DNA of 42,176 nt from Pseudoalteromonas luteoviolacea. GTDB taxonomy: Bacteria; Pseudomonadota; Gammaproteobacteria; Enterobacterales; Alteromonadaceae. Under the pieces are notes generated by a model that saw nothing but the letters and a program-made list of their open reading frames with translations, did not search any database and had not been told where the DNA came from. The stretch is from positions 1 to 42,176 of the forward strand of contig NZ_MAUJ01000019.1 of the NCBI RefSeq assembly GCF_001696455.1, written 5' to 3'. Below are positions 34,667-42,176 of the stretch, piece after piece. Position 1 is the first letter of the stretch, and each line of letters starts with the position of its first letter. The translations under genes and the position numbers were made by a program.

Positions 34667-36100
34667 ATGGGTAAAAAATTGCATATCAAAACCTGGGGCT
34701 GTCAAATGAATGAGTATGACTCCCAGAAAATGGCGGATCTACTAGACTCCACCAATGGCTATCAGCTGACAGAAGAGGCTGAGCAGGCGGATGTGATCCT
34801 ACTCAATACCTGTTCAATTCGTGAAAAGGCGCAGGAAAAAGTTTTCCACCAATTAGGTCGCTGGAAATTACTAAAAGAAGATAACCCTGACTTGGTTATT
34901 GGTGTCGGTGGCTGCGTGGCTTCTCAAGAGGGTGACACTATCCGTCAACGTGCCCCTTTTGTTGATATTGTATTTGGCCCGCAAACACTGCATCGCCTAC
35001 CGGAAATGATCAAACAAGTACAGGGTAAAGAAGGCTCAGTGGTCGATATTTCATTCCCAGAAATTGAAAAGTTCGATCGTTTACCAGAGCCAAAAGCTGA
35101 AGGGCCTACCGCCTTTGTATCGATTATGGAAGGTTGCTCTAAATACTGTACTTTCTGCGTGGTGCCATACACACGTGGTGAAGAAGTGAGTCGCCCACTT
35201 GACGATGTCATTTTAGAAGTTGCTCAACTTGCCGAACAAGGTGTTCGTGAAGTCAACCTACTAGGTCAAAACGTGAATGCGTTCCGTGGTGAAATGCACG
35301 ACGGTGAGATCTGTTATTTCTCAGATTTACTGCGTTATGTTGCTGCGATTGACGGTATTGACCGTATTCGCTACACAACATCACACCCTGTGGAATTTAC
35401 GCCAGATATCATCGAAGCGTACAAAGATGTGCCAGAGCTTGTAGATCACCTACATTTACCAGTTCAAAGTGGTTCTGACCGCGTACTTAACCTGATGAAG
35501 CGCGGCCACACGGCCCTTGAGTACAAGTCAACAATCAGAAAGCTTCGCAAAGTGCGTCCTAATTTGAGCATGAGCTCAGATTTCATCATCGGCTTCCCAG
35601 GTGAATCTAAGGCGGACTTTGAAGAAACAATGAACCTTATCAATGCCATTGGCTTTGATATGAGCTTTAGCTTTATTTATTCTGCTCGCCCTGGTACGCC
35701 AGCCGCAGACTTGCCTGACGATGTACCTGAGCAAGAGAAAAAAGAGCGCCTTTACATTTTACAAAATCGTATCAACCAAATGGCACAAGATATTAGCCGC
35801 AAGATGTTTGATACTGAGCAACGTATTTTAGTGGAAGGCCCATCTAAGAAAAACCCAATGGAGCTACGTGGACGTACTGAAAATAACCGCGTGGTTAACT
35901 TTGAAGGGCCACATTCAGTGATCGGTCAATTTGTTGATGTACGTATTACAGAGGCGCTACCAAATTCACTTCGCGGTGAATTGCTCAGAACCGAAGCTGA
36001 GATGGATTTGCGTCGTGATGTTGCCCCATCGGACATTTTAAATCGCGCACCATCGGAACCTGAAGCTAACGAGTTAGGTGTTGCTACCTTCACTCCATAG
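34667..36100 (+). CDS. miaB: tRNA-2-methylthio-N6-dimethylallyladenosine synthase MiaB
   Basis: MiaB is a radical-SAM methylthiotransferase that adds the methylthio group to i6A37 in tRNAs. The 477-residue protein has the N-terminal UPF0004 domain with cysteines in TWGCQMNEYDS, LNTCSIREKA and GGCVASQ, the radical-SAM motif CSKYCTFC (about 157-164), and a C-terminal TRAM domain (about 375-443). It starts the miaB-ybeZ-ybeY-ybeX-lnt run, as in E. coli. Confidence 0.97.
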   Translation: MGKKLHIKTWGCQMNEYDSQKMADLLDSTNGYQLTEEAEQADVILLNTCSIREKAQEKVFHQLGRWKLLKEDNPDLVIGVGGCVASQEGDTIRQRAPFVDIVFGPQTLHRLPEMIKQVQGKEGSVVDISFPEIEKFDRLPEPKAEGPTAFVSIMEGCSKYCTFCVVPYTRGEEVSRPLDDVILEVAQLAEQGVREVNLLGQNVNAFRGEMHDGEICYFSDLLRYVAAIDGIDRIRYTTSHPVEFTPDIIEAYKDVPELVDHLHLPVQSGSDRVLNLMKRGHTALEYKSTIRKLRKVRPNLSMSSDFIIGFPGESKADFEETMNLINAIGFDMSFSFIYSARPGTPAADLPDDVPEQEKKERLYILQNRINQMAQDISRKMFDTEQRILVEGPSKKNPMELRGRTENNRVVNFEGPHSVIGQFVDVRITEALPNSLRGELLRTEAEMDLRRDVAPSDILNRAPSEPEANELGVATFTP

Positions 36101-36111
36101 AACGAACGTTT

Positions 36112-36134
36112 TGCGCCAGCTCCTTGCTGGCGCA
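36112..36134 (+). terminator. Strong intercistronic hairpin between miaB and ybeZ
   Basis: TGCGCCAGC pairs perfectly with GCTGGCGCA over the loop TCCTT, a 9-bp GC-rich stem. No T-run follows, so it is more likely an attenuator, mRNA-stabilising or processing structure than a full terminator. Confidence 0.55.
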
Positions 36135-36154
36135 TTCAATCTTAGGAAGTCATT

Positions 36155-37204
36155 TTGAGCAATCAAGTAAAAAATATTGAGTTTTATCTAGAACCTGCCG
36201 ACAACAACCGCCTATCTTCTCTTTGTGGCCCTTTTGACGATAACTTAAAACAAATAGAACGCCGACTTGGCGTCGAAGTTGCTCACAGAGATAACTGGTT
36301 TAAAGTCACAGGTAATCAAATCACAGCCAAAGCTGCGGTCGATATTTTAAAGTCTCTGTACGTTGATACTCAACCTGTAAAAGGTAAAGCCAAAGATATT
36401 GAGCCAGACAACGTGCATTTGGCAATCACCGAAGCGAATTGCCTTGAACAAGACACGCCTAATGTGTGGGAAAAAGAAGTCTTTATTAAAACACGTCGTG
36501 GCGTAGTTAAACCGAGAAACCCGAATCAAAGCCAGTATGTTGCAAATATTCTGACTCACGATATCAGCTTTGGTATTGGTCCTGCGGGAACAGGTAAAAC
36601 CTATTTAGCCGTTGCTGCTGCCGTAGACGCATTAGAGCGTCAAGAGATAAGACGTATTCTTTTGACTCGTCCTGCAGTCGAAGCAGGTGAAAAGCTGGGC
36701 TTTTTGCCAGGTGACTTAACACAGAAGATTGATCCATACTTACGCCCGCTTTATGACGCATTGTTTGAGATGCTGGGTTTTGAAAAAGTTGAACGTTTAA
36801 TCGAAAAAAATGTCATAGAAGTTGCCCCTCTTGCTTATATGCGTGGACGAACTTTAAATGATGCCTTTATCATTCTCGATGAAAGCCAGAATACCACAAC
36901 AGAACAAATGAAAATGTTTTTGACGCGTATTGGCTTCAACTCAAAAGCGGTCATCACCGGAGATATCACACAGGTTGATTTACCCCGTGGAGCGCGCTCA
37001 GGATTACGTCACGCGATAGAAGTACTCAGTAATGTAGATGAAATCTCATTCAACTTCTTTAAGTCACATGATGTTGTCCGTCACCCAGTTGTGGCACGAA
37101 TTGTGGAAGCATACGAAGAGAAAGAAGAGCAAGAGCGTCAAGAAAAAGTTGCGAAGCAAAGAGCAAGACAGCAAGCAGCTGAACAACAAGGTCCAGAATC
37201 ATGA
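36155..37204 (+). CDS. ybeZ: PhoH-like ATPase YbeZ
   Basis: YbeZ is a P-loop ATPase that partners with the YbeY endoribonuclease. The 349-residue protein has an N-terminal nucleic-acid-binding part and a PhoH domain with Walker A GPAGTGKT (residues 142-149), RPAVEAGEKLGFLPGD, and Walker B FIILDESQN; the tail is rich in Glu, Gln and Lys. The start is a TTG at 36155 with AGGAAG upstream. Its stop overlaps the ybeY ATG. Confidence 0.95.
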   Translation: MSNQVKNIEFYLEPADNNRLSSLCGPFDDNLKQIERRLGVEVAHRDNWFKVTGNQITAKAAVDILKSLYVDTQPVKGKAKDIEPDNVHLAITEANCLEQDTPNVWEKEVFIKTRRGVVKPRNPNQSQYVANILTHDISFGIGPAGTGKTYLAVAAAVDALERQEIRRILLTRPAVEAGEKLGFLPGDLTQKIDPYLRPLYDALFEMLGFEKVERLIEKNVIEVAPLAYMRGRTLNDAFIILDESQNTTTEQMKMFLTRIGFNSKAVITGDITQVDLPRGARSGLRHAIEVLSNVDEISFNFFKSHDVVRHPVVARIVEAYEEKEEQERQEKVAKQRARQQAAEQQGPES

Positions 37205-37662
37205 GTGTTGATGTAGATTTACAGCTCGCCTGTGAGTTTAAAGAATTGCCAAGCGAAAGCCAGTTTCAAAACTGGGCTGAAAAAGCGCTACTTCCGTATA
37301 GAGAACATGCTGAAGTGACAATTCGCATTGCTGATGAAACTGAAAGCCAAGAATTGAATAGCCAATACAGAGGAAAAGACAAGCCGACGAACGTACTGTC
37401 ATTTCCTTTTGAAGCACCACCGGGTATTGAATTGCCGCTTGTTGGAGACCTAATTATTTGTCCTCAAGTGGTTTTTCGTGAAGCTCAGGAACAAGAAAAA
37501 TCTTTCCATGATCATTTTGCTCATATGGTCATTCATGGGTGCTTGCATTTGTTGGGCTTTGACCATATAAATGAACAAGACGCCATGGAAATGGAAAGTC
37601 TTGAAAAAGAATTTTTAGCCGATTTGGGCATTGCTGACCCATATCGAGATGACATTAATTAA
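37201..37662 (+). CDS. ybeY: Endoribonuclease YbeY (rRNA maturation)
   Basis: YbeY is a metal-dependent endoribonuclease for 16S rRNA 3' end maturation and ribosome quality control. The 153-residue protein has the three-His metal motif HMVIHGCLHLLGFDH near residues 108-122 and the LNSQYRGKDKPTNVLSFPF segment. It overlaps ybeZ by four bases, implying translational coupling. Confidence 0.97.
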   Translation: MSVDVDLQLACEFKELPSESQFQNWAEKALLPYREHAEVTIRIADETESQELNSQYRGKDKPTNVLSFPFEAPPGIELPLVGDLIICPQVVFREAQEQEKSFHDHFAHMVIHGCLHLLGFDHINEQDAMEMESLEKEFLADLGIADPYRDDIN

Positions 37663-37680
37663 TTGGAGTAAAAGACTACA

Positions 37681-38559
37681 ATGAGCGACGATAACTCGCA
37701 AAGTAGCCAGGGTTCTTCTAGCAGAAACTGGCTTGGACGCATCACTCAGATGCTGCAAGGGGAACCCCAAAACAAAGAAGAGTTGGTAGAAGTCATTGCT
37801 GACGCTCAAGAAAGAGCACTTATCGACCCTGAGACTAAAGACATGATGGAAGGTGTTTTGAGTGTTTCTGAGCTCAAAGTTCGCGACATCATGATCCCGC
37901 GCTCTCAAATGATAACGCTTGATGTAGAGCAAGACTTAGAGTCTCAACTACCAGCGATGGTTGAGTCTAGTCATTCACGCTTCCCCGTGGTTTGTGAAGA
38001 CAAAGACCATGTTGAAGGTATATTGCTCGCAAAAGATCTTTTACCTTTAATTCTCAAGCGTAATGGCTCACTGCCTGCAATCAAAGAGTACTTACGTCCG
38101 GCTATTGTAGTACCCGAAAGCAAAAGGGTTGATACTTTACTTAATGAATTCAGACAAAAGCGATATCACATGGCTATCGTAATTGATGAATATGGTGGTG
38201 TATCAGGCTTAGTTACCATTGAAGATATTCTCGAAACCATCGTGGGTGAAATCGAAGATGAACACGACGATGAAGATGAGCAACAAGATATACGTCAACT
38301 TTCTAAGCATGTATTTAATGTGCAGGCGCTCACGCCACTTGAAGAGTTTAACGAGTACTTTAAAACAGAATATGACACCCAAGAAGCGGATACTATCGGT
38401 GGTATTATCTTGCATGCGTTTGGTCATATGCCAAGCAAAGGTGAAACCATTGATGTCGAACCGTTGCAGTTTAAAGTAACCAATTCTGACAATCGCCGTA
38501 TTTTGCAATTGCAAGTAACGGTGCCTAAAACTGAGCATGTTGAAGACACAACTGAATAA
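37681..38559 (+). CDS. ybeX: CorC/HlyC-type transporter-associated protein YbeX
   Basis: YbeX (CorC) has a tandem CBS pair and a C-terminal CorC_HlyC domain; it is linked to magnesium and cobalt efflux and ribosome assembly. The 292-residue protein shows the CBS motifs at about residues 67-190 (VRDIMIPRSQM and VIDEYGGVSGLVTIEDILE), an acidic stretch HDDEDEQQD, and the C-terminal domain with GGIILHAFGHMPSKGE. It starts 18 bases after ybeY and overlaps the lnt start by 23 bases. Confidence 0.95.
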   Translation: MSDDNSQSSQGSSSRNWLGRITQMLQGEPQNKEELVEVIADAQERALIDPETKDMMEGVLSVSELKVRDIMIPRSQMITLDVEQDLESQLPAMVESSHSRFPVVCEDKDHVEGILLAKDLLPLILKRNGSLPAIKEYLRPAIVVPESKRVDTLLNEFRQKRYHMAIVIDEYGGVSGLVTIEDILETIVGEIEDEHDDEDEQQDIRQLSKHVFNVQALTPLEEFNEYFKTEYDTQEADTIGGIILHAFGHMPSKGETIDVEPLQFKVTNSDNRRILQLQVTVPKTEHVEDTTE

Positions 38560-40114
38560 GCTCACTACCCTATGTAAAGATAAAAACGCATGGCTTGCTC
38601 TTATTGCAGGCTGTGCGCTTACACTCGCCTATGCGCCATTTGGCCTGTGGCCCCTCACATTTGTCTGCTTGATAATAGCAATTTATGTCACCGATCAACC
38701 CACCCCCAAACAAGCCGCTAAATATGGTTTTTTGTTTGGATTTGGTTGGTTCGCGCTAGGTATTAGCTGGGTCCATGTTTCTATTGCACAATTTGGCGGG
38801 CTGCCAATTGCACTCTCTTTGCTTGCAATGGCGTTCCTGTGTGCTTATTTAGCCATTTACCCCGCACTGGCTTTTGCTTTTGCAAATCGCTATAGCAAGT
38901 CTCACTGGCAACGATTGGCATTACTCATCAGTGGATTTGCAATCACAGAGTACCTTCGAGGTACCCTGCTGACAGGGTTTCCTTGGCTCAGCTTTGGCTA
39001 CACACTGACAGATTCGCCACTCAATAGCTTGGCACCTTGGATAGGCGAATTTGGCTTGACGCTCATCTGTGTTGCACTTGGCTATGCCGGATACTGGCTG
39101 CTTAGATACAGGCACTATAAAAGTGTCATGGTGACACTCACTCCTATCGCTTTATTGTATCTTTTCAGTGCGTACAGCACAGATAATCGCTACAGTGGCC
39201 AACAACTTAAAACCTTGCTGGTACAGGGCAATATTGAACAGAGCCTACGCTGGGCCCCAGAGCAGTTTTGGCCAACTATGTCTAAATACCAAGACATGAC
39301 CAGACCTAATTGGGCAGACGTTGACTTGGTTGTTTGGCCTGAAGCGGCTATCCCTGAGATTGAAGACTATGCGTTCGACTATTTAATCAATTTAGATAAA
39401 GCAGCGGCCTTCAATAACACCGCATTGATAACCGGGATCCCAGACTACCAGTTTGATACACGCAATGTATACAACACCCTTATCGTACTCGGCAAAAAGC
39501 AGCGTGATGATCAAGAGGGTCATTATCGATACCTGCATCGCAATCGCTATCAAAAACACCAATTGCTGCCCATCGGGGAGTTTGTGCCCTTTGAGGATGT
39601 GTTAAGACCGCTTGCCCCACTATTCGACCTGCCGATGTCCTCTTTTTCTCGTGGGGATGCAGTACAAAATAACTTGCTTGCCAATGGTCTTCATGTGTTA
39701 CCCGCAATATGCTATGAAATTGCATTTAGCGAGCTGGTACGTGGTAACTATACCCATGAGTCAGATATCTTATTTACAGTCAGTAATGACGCATGGTTTG
39801 GCGACTCGCATGGCCCGCATCAACATATGCAAATTGCAAGAATGCGCGCATTAGAGCTGCAAAGGCCCATGGTGCGGGTGACAAATAATGGGATAAGCGG
39901 CGTGTATGATCCGCTATCTCAACAACAGGTCACGATACCGCAGTTTGCCAGTGAGGTACTCAGTACAGAATTAAAACTGATATCCGGCCATAGTTTTTTT
40001 AGTAAACAAGGACATACCCCTGTATGGTTGTTCGTTGGCTTATTATTACTCTTGGTATTTTTTACAAATGCCAAAAGTTACTTGTCTTCTAAAATGGAAA
40101 AAGCATTCTTCTAG
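38537..40114 (+). CDS. lnt: Apolipoprotein N-acyltransferase Lnt
   Basis: Lnt adds the third acyl chain to the N-terminal Cys of lipoproteins in the inner membrane. The 525-residue protein has about seven N-terminal transmembrane helices (to about 215), a nitrilase-like periplasmic domain with Glu269 (WPEAAIPE), the Lys region near GEFVPFE and the Cys in AICYEIAF, and a final C-terminal helix (VWLFVGLLLLLVF). The ATG overlaps the end of ybeX, and the sequence from KDKNAWLALIAGCALTLAYAPF is family-typical. Confidence 0.97.
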   Translation: MLKTQLNKLTTLCKDKNAWLALIAGCALTLAYAPFGLWPLTFVCLIIAIYVTDQPTPKQAAKYGFLFGFGWFALGISWVHVSIAQFGGLPIALSLLAMAFLCAYLAIYPALAFAFANRYSKSHWQRLALLISGFAITEYLRGTLLTGFPWLSFGYTLTDSPLNSLAPWIGEFGLTLICVALGYAGYWLLRYRHYKSVMVTLTPIALLYLFSAYSTDNRYSGQQLKTLLVQGNIEQSLRWAPEQFWPTMSKYQDMTRPNWADVDLVVWPEAAIPEIEDYAFDYLINLDKAAAFNNTALITGIPDYQFDTRNVYNTLIVLGKKQRDDQEGHYRYLHRNRYQKHQLLPIGEFVPFEDVLRPLAPLFDLPMSSFSRGDAVQNNLLANGLHVLPAICYEIAFSELVRGNYTHESDILFTVSNDAWFGDSHGPHQHMQIARMRALELQRPMVRVTNNGISGVYDPLSQQQVTIPQFASEVLSTELKLISGHSFFSKQGHTPVWLFVGLLLLLVFFTNAKSYLSSKMEKAFF

Positions 40115-40150
40115 TTTTGAGTTAATAGAGCGAAAAAACCAACCAATCCA

Positions 40151-40168
40151 TGCCCCCACTTTGGTGCA
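40151..40168. promoter_or_regulatory. Candidate NtrC-type binding site
   Basis: The 18 bases TGCCCCCACTTTGGTGCA read TGCACCAAAGTGGGGGCA on the other strand, close to the NtrC pattern TGCACCA-N-TGGTGCA, with one good half. A second GCACC/GGTGC pairing occurs at 40163-40187. It is 82 bases upstream of a sigma-54-like sequence. Confidence 0.3.
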
Positions 40169-40249
40169 AGTCTGGAGACAAAGCACCTTTATGGCTCAAA
40201 ACTCACATATTGAAAAATATATCTAACTGATTTTATTGCACTTGAAATA

Positions 40250-40265
40250 TGGCACTAATCTTTCT
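40250..40265 (+). promoter_or_regulatory. Candidate sigma-54 promoter
   Basis: TGGCACTAATCTTTCT fits the sigma-54 pattern TGGCAC-N5-TTGC except for the G of the -12 element. It lies 38 bases upstream of the HTH gene. It may be real or chance; the upstream NtrC-like site makes it a little more credible. Confidence 0.3.
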
Positions 40266-40302
40266 TCTCGTTATTTTTCTAACAAGTGAAAAAGGGCCTC
40301 CC

Positions 40303-40560
40303 ATGGATATAACGACTTTAAACAAACAAAATAATTTGCGCCGAGCAATACAAATGGTAAACGAAAAAGGACTAAGCATTAGCGAAAGTGCCAAATCATG
40401 CCATATTTCTCAACAGCGTTTATATAAAGCCGTGCGCGCGCACAATGCCACTCAGGCACAACAATTAGCTCAACTGCAAATCAAACGTAGCAATCTATTT
40501 AAACAGCTTTCTGATTTAGATGCGCATATCGCTGAGTTAAAGTGCATGGTGACCAAGTGA
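40303..40560 (+). CDS. Small helix-turn-helix protein with coiled-coil tail
   Basis: An 85-residue protein with a Psq/transposase-type HTH: AIQMVNEKGLSISESAKSC then HISQQRLYKAVRAHN (residues about 14-45). The rest is a Gln/Leu-rich helix (about 46-82) that could form a coiled coil. The ATG at 40303 follows AGGG at a good distance; an upstream extension to 40249 would add only hydrophobic residues. It is probably a DNA-binding regulator, with no family that I can name. Confidence 0.65.
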   Translation: MDITTLNKQNNLRRAIQMVNEKGLSISESAKSCHISQQRLYKAVRAHNATQAQQLAQLQIKRSNLFKQLSDLDAHIAELKCMVTK

Positions 40561-41093
40561 TAACAATTGAACGCATTGCTCTATTAGAACAGCCAATCAT
40601 TGAGAGTTTACACACGCTCTTAAGTGCTTGCATTAATCAGGGGGCCTCTTTGGGCTTTTACGCGCCAGCCAAAGCCTGTGAGTTGGCTCTATACTGGAAA
40701 ATGGTGGCACGAGATATTAGCAATAATCAAAAATTGTTATATGTGCTTTATGATGACAATGAGATACATGCCACAGTGCAGCTGGCATTGTGCCAAAAAC
40801 AAAATGCCCGTCATCGCGCAGAGGTTGAAAAATTACTCGTTCATCCAGGCTCGCACCGTCAAGGATATGCTTCAAAACTGATGGCATATGTTGAGTCAGA
40901 TGCGTTGCAACAGGGTGTTCAACTGTTGGTTTTAGATACTCAAAGTGGTGACAAAGCTGAGCAGTTTTATCATTCAACAGGGTACACCAAAGTTGGGCAG
41001 ATCCCTTACTACGTATCTGACACGTCGGGGCAATTACATAGCACGAGTTACTATTATAAATACCTTGCAGCCAACAAGTCGTCACTGGGCTAA
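40542..41093 (+). CDS. GNAT-family N-acetyltransferase
   Basis: The 183-residue protein has the acetyl-CoA-binding pattern VEKLLVHPGSHRQGYASKLMAYVE (motif A, about residues 94-117) and the downstream LLVLDTQSGDKAEQFYHSTGYTKVG motif typical of GNAT enzymes. The substrate is unknown. I use the GTG at 40542, overlapping the HTH gene; a GTG at 40557 overlapping its stop codon is also possible. Overlap implies the two genes are translated together. Confidence 0.8.
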   Translation: MHGDQVITIERIALLEQPIIESLHTLLSACINQGASLGFYAPAKACELALYWKMVARDISNNQKLLYVLYDDNEIHATVQLALCQKQNARHRAEVEKLLVHPGSHRQGYASKLMAYVESDALQQGVQLLVLDTQSGDKAEQFYHSTGYTKVGQIPYYVSDTSGQLHSTSYYYKYLAANKSSLG

Positions 41094-41228
41094 ATACTTG
41101 TTTACAGATAAAATGGGCACTCTATCGAGGGCCCAAAGGTGACTATAGCAGTAGGCAAAGCAGCTGGCTGACAAAACAATTAATATATCGCTTTTAAGAT
41201 TACAAAAATAAACAGCAAGTACATTGCA

Positions 41229-42041
41229 TTATTTACTACTTAAAATATGAAGTCTGCCATTAGTACGAACATAAATTATCACTTCATCACTGACCGCACC
41301 AATATGTGACGCATTACCTGCGTGACTAAAATAACTACCGGGGTTAAGCATTGTTTGCTGATTAATAGGTTTTAATTGACCACTAATCACAACAGCATGA
41401 AAGACGCTTCCTTCACTTTTTATCTGTCCGAGAAAGCCTTTTGGAAGCTTAATGAAGCTACCATTAAACTGGCCTTTAGAGGTACTTCCCCACAAAAATG
41501 CGCGTTTGATATCTTGCGGAGTATCAATCCATTTGATGTCATTCGCACCAAGCCAAACTAGGTTTGATTGATCCACATTCACGGCTCGCTCACCATTATC
41601 AAACGCTTGCTCTTTTGGATGCACCAAATAAGGGCCATTATCAATCTCAATGTAGGCAATACTGTGCGTCCCTTTTGCTGCGGTAATGTGTGCTTCACCA
41701 GCAGGCTGCGTCCAAAAAGATCCGGCCGGTAGCCACGCGGCTGTGGCTTCTGGATCATCATTGTGAATAAGCCCTTCAATAACAACCCCTCGATAAGTCA
41801 CATTATGAATATGTGGTGGCGATTCAAAACCCGGCTTAAACTTAACCAAAAAGCCTGTGGCTGAACTGCTTTTACGATCGCCCCATAAGTCAGCAGCTTG
41901 AGGGCTGGCGGCACCCCTTGCGGGGTTTAAAGGGCCCCACTTAAGCTGTTCGCTAGAGCGTACTTCTAATTCATTACTGCTGGCGATATGGCTATTGAAT
42001 AAAAATAGACCTACTAAAATTATCTTAAAACGGCTTATCAC
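41229..42041 (-). CDS. Exported tandem-cupin protein, DUF4437-like
   Basis: A 270-residue protein with a signal peptide (ISRFKIILVGLFLF, cleavage near ASS-NE) and two cupin-like halves: the first with PPHIHNVTYRGVVIEGLIHN and WLPAGSFWTQPAGEAHIT, the second with FHAVVISGQLKP and LNPGSYFSHAGNASHI. These fit double-stranded beta barrels with His metal ligands. DUF4437 is my best family guess. I start at a GTG (42041) preceded by AGGAG; a longer ATG-initiated frame to 42089 includes a non-signal extension. The function is unknown. Confidence 0.75.
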   Translation of the reverse strand: MISRFKIILVGLFLFNSHIASSNELEVRSSEQLKWGPLNPARGAASPQAADLWGDRKSSSATGFLVKFKPGFESPPHIHNVTYRGVVIEGLIHNDDPEATAAWLPAGSFWTQPAGEAHITAAKGTHSIAYIEIDNGPYLVHPKEQAFDNGERAVNVDQSNLVWLGANDIKWIDTPQDIKRAFLWGSTSKGQFNGSFIKLPKGFLGQIKSEGSVFHAVVISGQLKPINQQTMLNPGSYFSHAGNASHIGAVSDEVIIYVRTNGRLHILSSK

Positions 42042-42176
42042 AATTACTCCTATGTGCTCCGCTGATAAGAGCCCATTGGCTCCTTCCAAACCATAGAGTA
42101 ATTCCTATTGCTAAAGCTGATAACAAGCACAAAAGAGAAAACATAATTAAGATTTTATTGATAATTGAATAAGCCG
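42025..42176 (-). CDS. Partial hydrophobic ORF at the window edge
   Basis: A frame open from the window end to a stop at 42025 reads about 49 residues with one strong hydrophobic helix (MFSLLCLLSALAIGI region) and a WFGRSQW segment. It overlaps the start of the cupin gene. It could be the C-terminal end of a membrane protein or chance; the upstream part is outside the window. Confidence 0.3.
   Translation of the reverse strand, partial: AYSIINKILIMFSLLCLLSALAIGITLWFGRSQWALISGAHRSNCDKPF

Noticed and set aside
41114..41135. TGGGC/GCCCA hairpin after the GNAT gene
   Set aside because: Short stem with no T-run; it could be a weak terminator but is not supported well enough to list.

Overview
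The window looks like core chromosome from a marine gammaproteobacterium of the Alteromonadales, most probably Pseudoalteromonas. The evidence is moderate AT content, gene orders shared with E. coli and its relatives (ligA/zipA, rlmM-ygdD-gcvA, hemA-prfA-prmC-sirB2-sirB1-kdsA, lolB-ispE-prs-rplY-pth-ychF, ubiF/miaB-ybeZ-ybeY-ybeX-lnt), and protein sequences close to Enterobacterales and Vibrio forms without being identical. The genus is inferred from style only; no search was run. I see no insertion sequence, prophage, CRISPR array or rRNA gene.

Layout. Positions 1-139 hold the end of a tRNA-Val array. 287-2416 has a receiver-TPR protein convergent with msrB. 2721-10257 is a minus-strand housekeeping block: DUF2919 membrane protein, ligA, zipA, smc and a SpoU-type RNA methyltransferase. 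10497-11777 is a small accessory patch with a membrane protein, a CBS-domain protein and a tiny exported protein with a CxxC motif. cysZ (12005-12730) is followed by an exported glycerophosphodiesterase-like protein, which is convergent with a Tat-exported flavin oxidase of the berberine-bridge type. 15999-19010 carries rlmM, a DUF423 protein, an alpha/beta hydrolase and a gcvA-like regulator.

19108-26550 is the kdsA-sirB1-sirB2-[HD-GYP response regulator]-prmC-prfA-hemA run on the minus strand. It joins LPS Kdo synthesis, translation termination and tetrapyrrole synthesis, with a cyclic-di-GMP-type regulator lodged inside. Divergent from hemA is lolB-ispE-prs-rplY-pth-ychF (26634-31659), which has clear terminators after prs and ychF and a structured leader before rplY. 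A tRNA array (31980-33036) follows, with Met, Leu and Gln genes in imperfect tandem duplications, one Gln gene missing a base and one degenerate Gln-like element. Next come ubiF (minus) and the miaB-ybeZ-ybeY-ybeX-lnt operon (plus) to 40114.

The right end is accessory: a short helix-turn-helix protein and an overlapping GNAT acetyltransferase behind a sequence resembling an NtrC site plus a sigma-54 promoter, then an exported tandem-cupin (DUF4437-type) protein and a partial ORF at the edge.

Most of the window is ordinary. The best candidates for new biology are the tRNA-Gln-like element with a rebuilt acceptor stem, the receiver domain lacking its phospho-acceptor, the HD-GYP insertion in a conserved operon, the rplY leader, and the possible nitrogen-type promoter before the HTH/GNAT pair. 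None clearly amounts to a whole new system.
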